DNA from: Toxoplasma gondii ME49
Taxonomy: Eukaryota; Apicomplexa; Conoidasida; Eucoccidiorida; Sarcocystidae
Direction: 5' to 3'
Assembly: GCF_000006565.2 (NCBI RefSeq)
Contig: NC_031472.1
Span: 434,001 to 498,000 of the forward strand
DNA: 64,000 nt
Shown: positions 61,357-64,000 of the stretch, in pieces
How the letters are laid out: each line of letters opens with the position of its first letter
Numbering within the stretch: the first letter of the stretch is position 1
Position numbers and translations under genes: made by a program
The notes under the pieces: model-generated
What the model was told of the DNA's origin: nothing
The model's database searches: none
Seen by the model: only the letters and a program-made list of their open reading frames with translations

Positions 61357-63407
61357 CTAGTCGATTAGATGTGGACCATATTGTTCGATCCATGTGGCAA
61401 CGTAGCTCCCCCCTTGACTCTGGTATCTCATTTCGTCCGGATACTCTCGTGATGCGGGGATGCCACTGTTCGGATTCGTATCTGGGTGCATGCGATGCCT
61501 ACACCAGGATGGTTGCAGTTGTGGCGAGCTCCACCCTGGCCCCGAAAACGCGCTGCTACTAGCTGGGACTGCAAATAGTGTTGCGCCTTCGTCCGAGGCA
61601 CTCGTAGTCGGCTGGAACAATGAAGCACTCGTTGCCGCCTGCTCGCTCGGGGAGACGATCCGTGGCGGCGGATACTCTGAGCTCCATGGCTGATTGAACG
61701 AGGGTGCCGATTCCGCGAAGAGCGCAGCACCGTCCTCAGACGCCATCGCTGCTGGTGCGGAATGGGACAGAACGAACTCCACGACGTCCTCAGGAATATC
61801 ACTCTCTGTGCGCGGTTCCCCAGTAGTATGCGCAGCGCCGGCGTGTTCGAAGATTTGGGATAGAGAATATGGGGGTCCACCGCTATCGCCGCTGGTGCAG
61901 GGGCCCCCATACACGACCGCCTCTGGGGCACCTGCGGCAAACAAAGGGGCCGTCTGGTGATGCAAAATCAGCGGTGAAGGAGACTCCGATGTTCGCTCAG
62001 CGTGTGTGAACCAGTCCGATGATGTTGTGAGATCCCCGCTGGCCATAGAATGCGTGGTGGAGGCCAAGGCAGCTGACTCTCGCGAAGCCCCTTCTGTGGT
62101 CGTCACTGGCGTTGGTGATCGGGAAGGAATCTGAGCAACGAACGGTGACGCAACAGCCTCGTCCAAGGGCTTTTCCAAGGCAGGATCAGAGTGACTTTTC
62201 ACCAGATCTCTACGTGCGTGGATAGTGTCTCGCGGAGAGTGGTGCCCAGCCACCTCCGACGTCTCTGCGGGTTCCGTGGCGCTGGAAACGGTGGACGCTT
62301 GCGTTTGCGTCTCTACAGCTGGATCGCTCAAACGTCGAGCATACAAAAGTTGAACGGCGACTTCCTTTGCCTCTTCCTCAAGCGCCATTATTTGTCTGCT
62401 CATTTCCTCCACACGCGCTAAATGTTGTGGGGCTCGTTCACGGTATTGCTGAGAGAGGCGTTGGTGAAGCTCAGGCGATAAACCAACGGTAGCCATCTGC
62501 GGGCATAGCATAAGCCGGATAGACGAACACGAGTGTGATCCGTTTATAGGTCGACGCACTGGCAAGCCTGGGGTGGCGGAGTGAAATCACATGCTAGTAA
62601 ATTCGATGTACAGGATTCCCGATGCTCCACAAGAGGAACAATCAACTACCCCAAAATGAGCCGAAGCTGAGTCCATTAATATGATATAACAGACAGGTGT
62701 CTCCCGGATGTTTCAGGCCTCTGTGCGAATATCGCAGTACTTGATGGAATCACACACACACGTATTGCCATTGATCAGATATCATCTACCGAGACCAGCC
62801 TCCTCTCAGGAATGCCGGATTCGAGATCACAGTATCTTCAAAAGGAGTGGGGTACGGAACGGCAGATCAAGTGTGAATACCGTAGAAAGCTCCGCACGGC
62901 ACATGCAGCCAACTGTTCGCTCGAAAAGGCTTGTTCAGGACATTAAAATTAGGATCAGGGTATGCAGCAACCTTTGGCACAAATAGATAGCACCTCAACT
63001 GCAGGGCAGCCACAGTGCTATGTAGGTGTTCAACGTTGGAAAACAGAGCTTACGTTTTTCGCCTTCCGACGGTATTTCAGCATGAGCAGTTTCGTGTGCA
63101 GATAGGAGGCTTCGTTCTTCCATTTGTATCGAAGGTTGTGCCGCATCGAAATGAGATTCGATCTCCTAGCGCGTAATAGTCTGAGTTCGCTTTCTAACAT
63201 CTTGACTCGATCCTCAGCAGGAGGGCTGGACTCGGCACTTTTCGGAGTCGGCCCCAGTAATTCAGCGGGTGAGATGATACTCCACCAGGAGCAGCCTGGA
63301 ACCGGTGAAGCCTCCTCTGGTAGGTCAGCTGACTCAGTTTCTGCCGATCCGCTCTCAATGTCTGAACGTCCCGTTACCGTTAAACCTGCAACGACCAAGT
63401 CGAGCAA
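61357..63407 (-). CDS. Coiled-coil protein of unknown function, two exons or more
   Basis: Exon A runs from about 63407 (the frame stays open further upstream with no good ATG) to 63054, where it ends at AAAAAC|GTAAGC. It holds a Lys/Arg-rich coiled coil (EDRVKMLESELRLLRARRSN). Exon B starts after a TATGCCCGCAG acceptor exactly at an ATG (62496) and ends in a stop at 61357. It opens with another coiled coil (HLARVEEMSRQIMALEEEAK), followed by about 300 residues rich in Ser, Thr, Ala, Pro and Glu. The two exons join in phase 0. If exon A is not used, the ATG at 62496 could itself be the start, giving 379 residues. No signal peptide or membrane helix is visible. No family is recognised; it looks lineage-specific. 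Confidence 0.45.
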
Positions 63408-64000
63408 CGGCCACCCGAAAACGGCCTTTAATGGTTTCGGTGAGTACGTAGCTTGACTCGGGCAACCAAACGAGCTCTCCTCTTCACAACGTCACCGCCG
63501 TGACAATGTTCATTCAAGCCGCTGTACAATTTTCGCGCGTGATTTGCCATGAGTTGAGGCTGACTTGTGAAACGGAAACCGTAGAACGCGAGTAGTCATG
63601 ATTATCGGGATTCCCCTAACATGCGGAACGCGTGCCCCTGGAACGGGTGCGTGCCCTTCCAGTAGGCTACTGTACTAGGGCCACTTGAAGGGCGACCCCG
63701 CCTGTTGTACGGTGTTGTTCTCTTATGCTCGACAACTTCAGCCTTGGTTCAGGCCTCGCTAATATGATAGCTGCTAGTCCCAGCACATATGCTGCGCTTA
63801 GTCAAAACCAACAGACACAAAAAAACGACATTGGAGAGTCTCGCATGCAGTCATGGTTTGCCGAGTGAGTGGAACTGACGGTGTGAGATGGTCGCTCTTC
63901 AAACGGCGAAGCCACTCAACCTGTCTCACCTTGGGACAGACTAGTCGATGTCGACGCTCGTGCATGACCTTCCGTGCTTGGTTCAGTTGGTGCTTCACCG
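63408..64000. other. Right edge of window
   Basis: This may hold upstream exon or promoter sequence of the minus-strand coiled-coil gene. Only short frames are seen up to the end of the window. There is no repeat or RNA gene. Confidence 0.35.

Overview
The window looks like nuclear DNA of a coccidian apicomplexan, most likely Toxoplasma gondii or a close relative (Hammondia, Neospora). The reasons are eukaryotic multi-exon genes with GT-AG introns of roughly 60 to 1,000 bases, long Ser/Arg/Glu-rich low-complexity coding stretches, an apicomplexan-type amino-acid transporter (ApiAT) gene, an AP2-like DNA-binding signature, eukaryotic tRNA genes, and TA/AT microsatellites in introns and spacers. 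The species call is an inference from gene content; no database search was possible.

Layout from left to right. 1-11 kb (+): the 3' part of a large low-complexity protein with a split AP2-like domain (208-6479), then a multi-exon gene of unknown function ending at 10991. 11-12.6 kb: spacer with a perfect TA palindrome. 12.6-13.4 kb (-): a coding-like stretch with a frame break. 14-19 kb (-): a five-exon SWEET (MtN3/saliva) sugar transporter. 19-22.6 kb: divergent spacer with tRNA-Ala(CGC). 22.6-28.2 kb (+): a nine-exon TauE/SafE-family anion exporter. 29.8-35.7 kb (-): a membrane-anchored RING E3 ubiquitin ligase of the MGRN1/CGRRF1 type. 37.3-41.9 kb (+): a large basic, Ser-rich protein of unknown function. 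45.3-49.0 kb (+): a four-exon ApiAT/SLC43-like transporter. 51.9-55.8 kb (-): a seven-exon PP2C phosphatase. 56.9 kb (+): tRNA-Ser(AGA). 57-64 kb: an accessory-looking region with weak, lineage-specific signals on the minus strand, namely possible SRS-like exons, a coiled-coil protein and a repeat-ended ORF.

Exon boundaries were assigned by hand from splice consensus, reading phase and domain continuity. SWEET (1079 aa), ApiAT (755 aa), PP2C (552 aa) and TauE/SafE (about 788 aa) give complete phase-consistent models. The RING gene is resolved except for one stretch. The AP2-like gene, the 8-11 kb gene and everything beyond 57 kb are less certain.

The genes form no operon; each appears to be its own transcription unit. 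Functionally, three polytopic transporters (sugar, anion, amino acid) lie within about 35 kb, interleaved with a phosphatase, a ubiquitin ligase and a putative transcription factor. I see no CRISPR, prophage, IS element or complete transposon.
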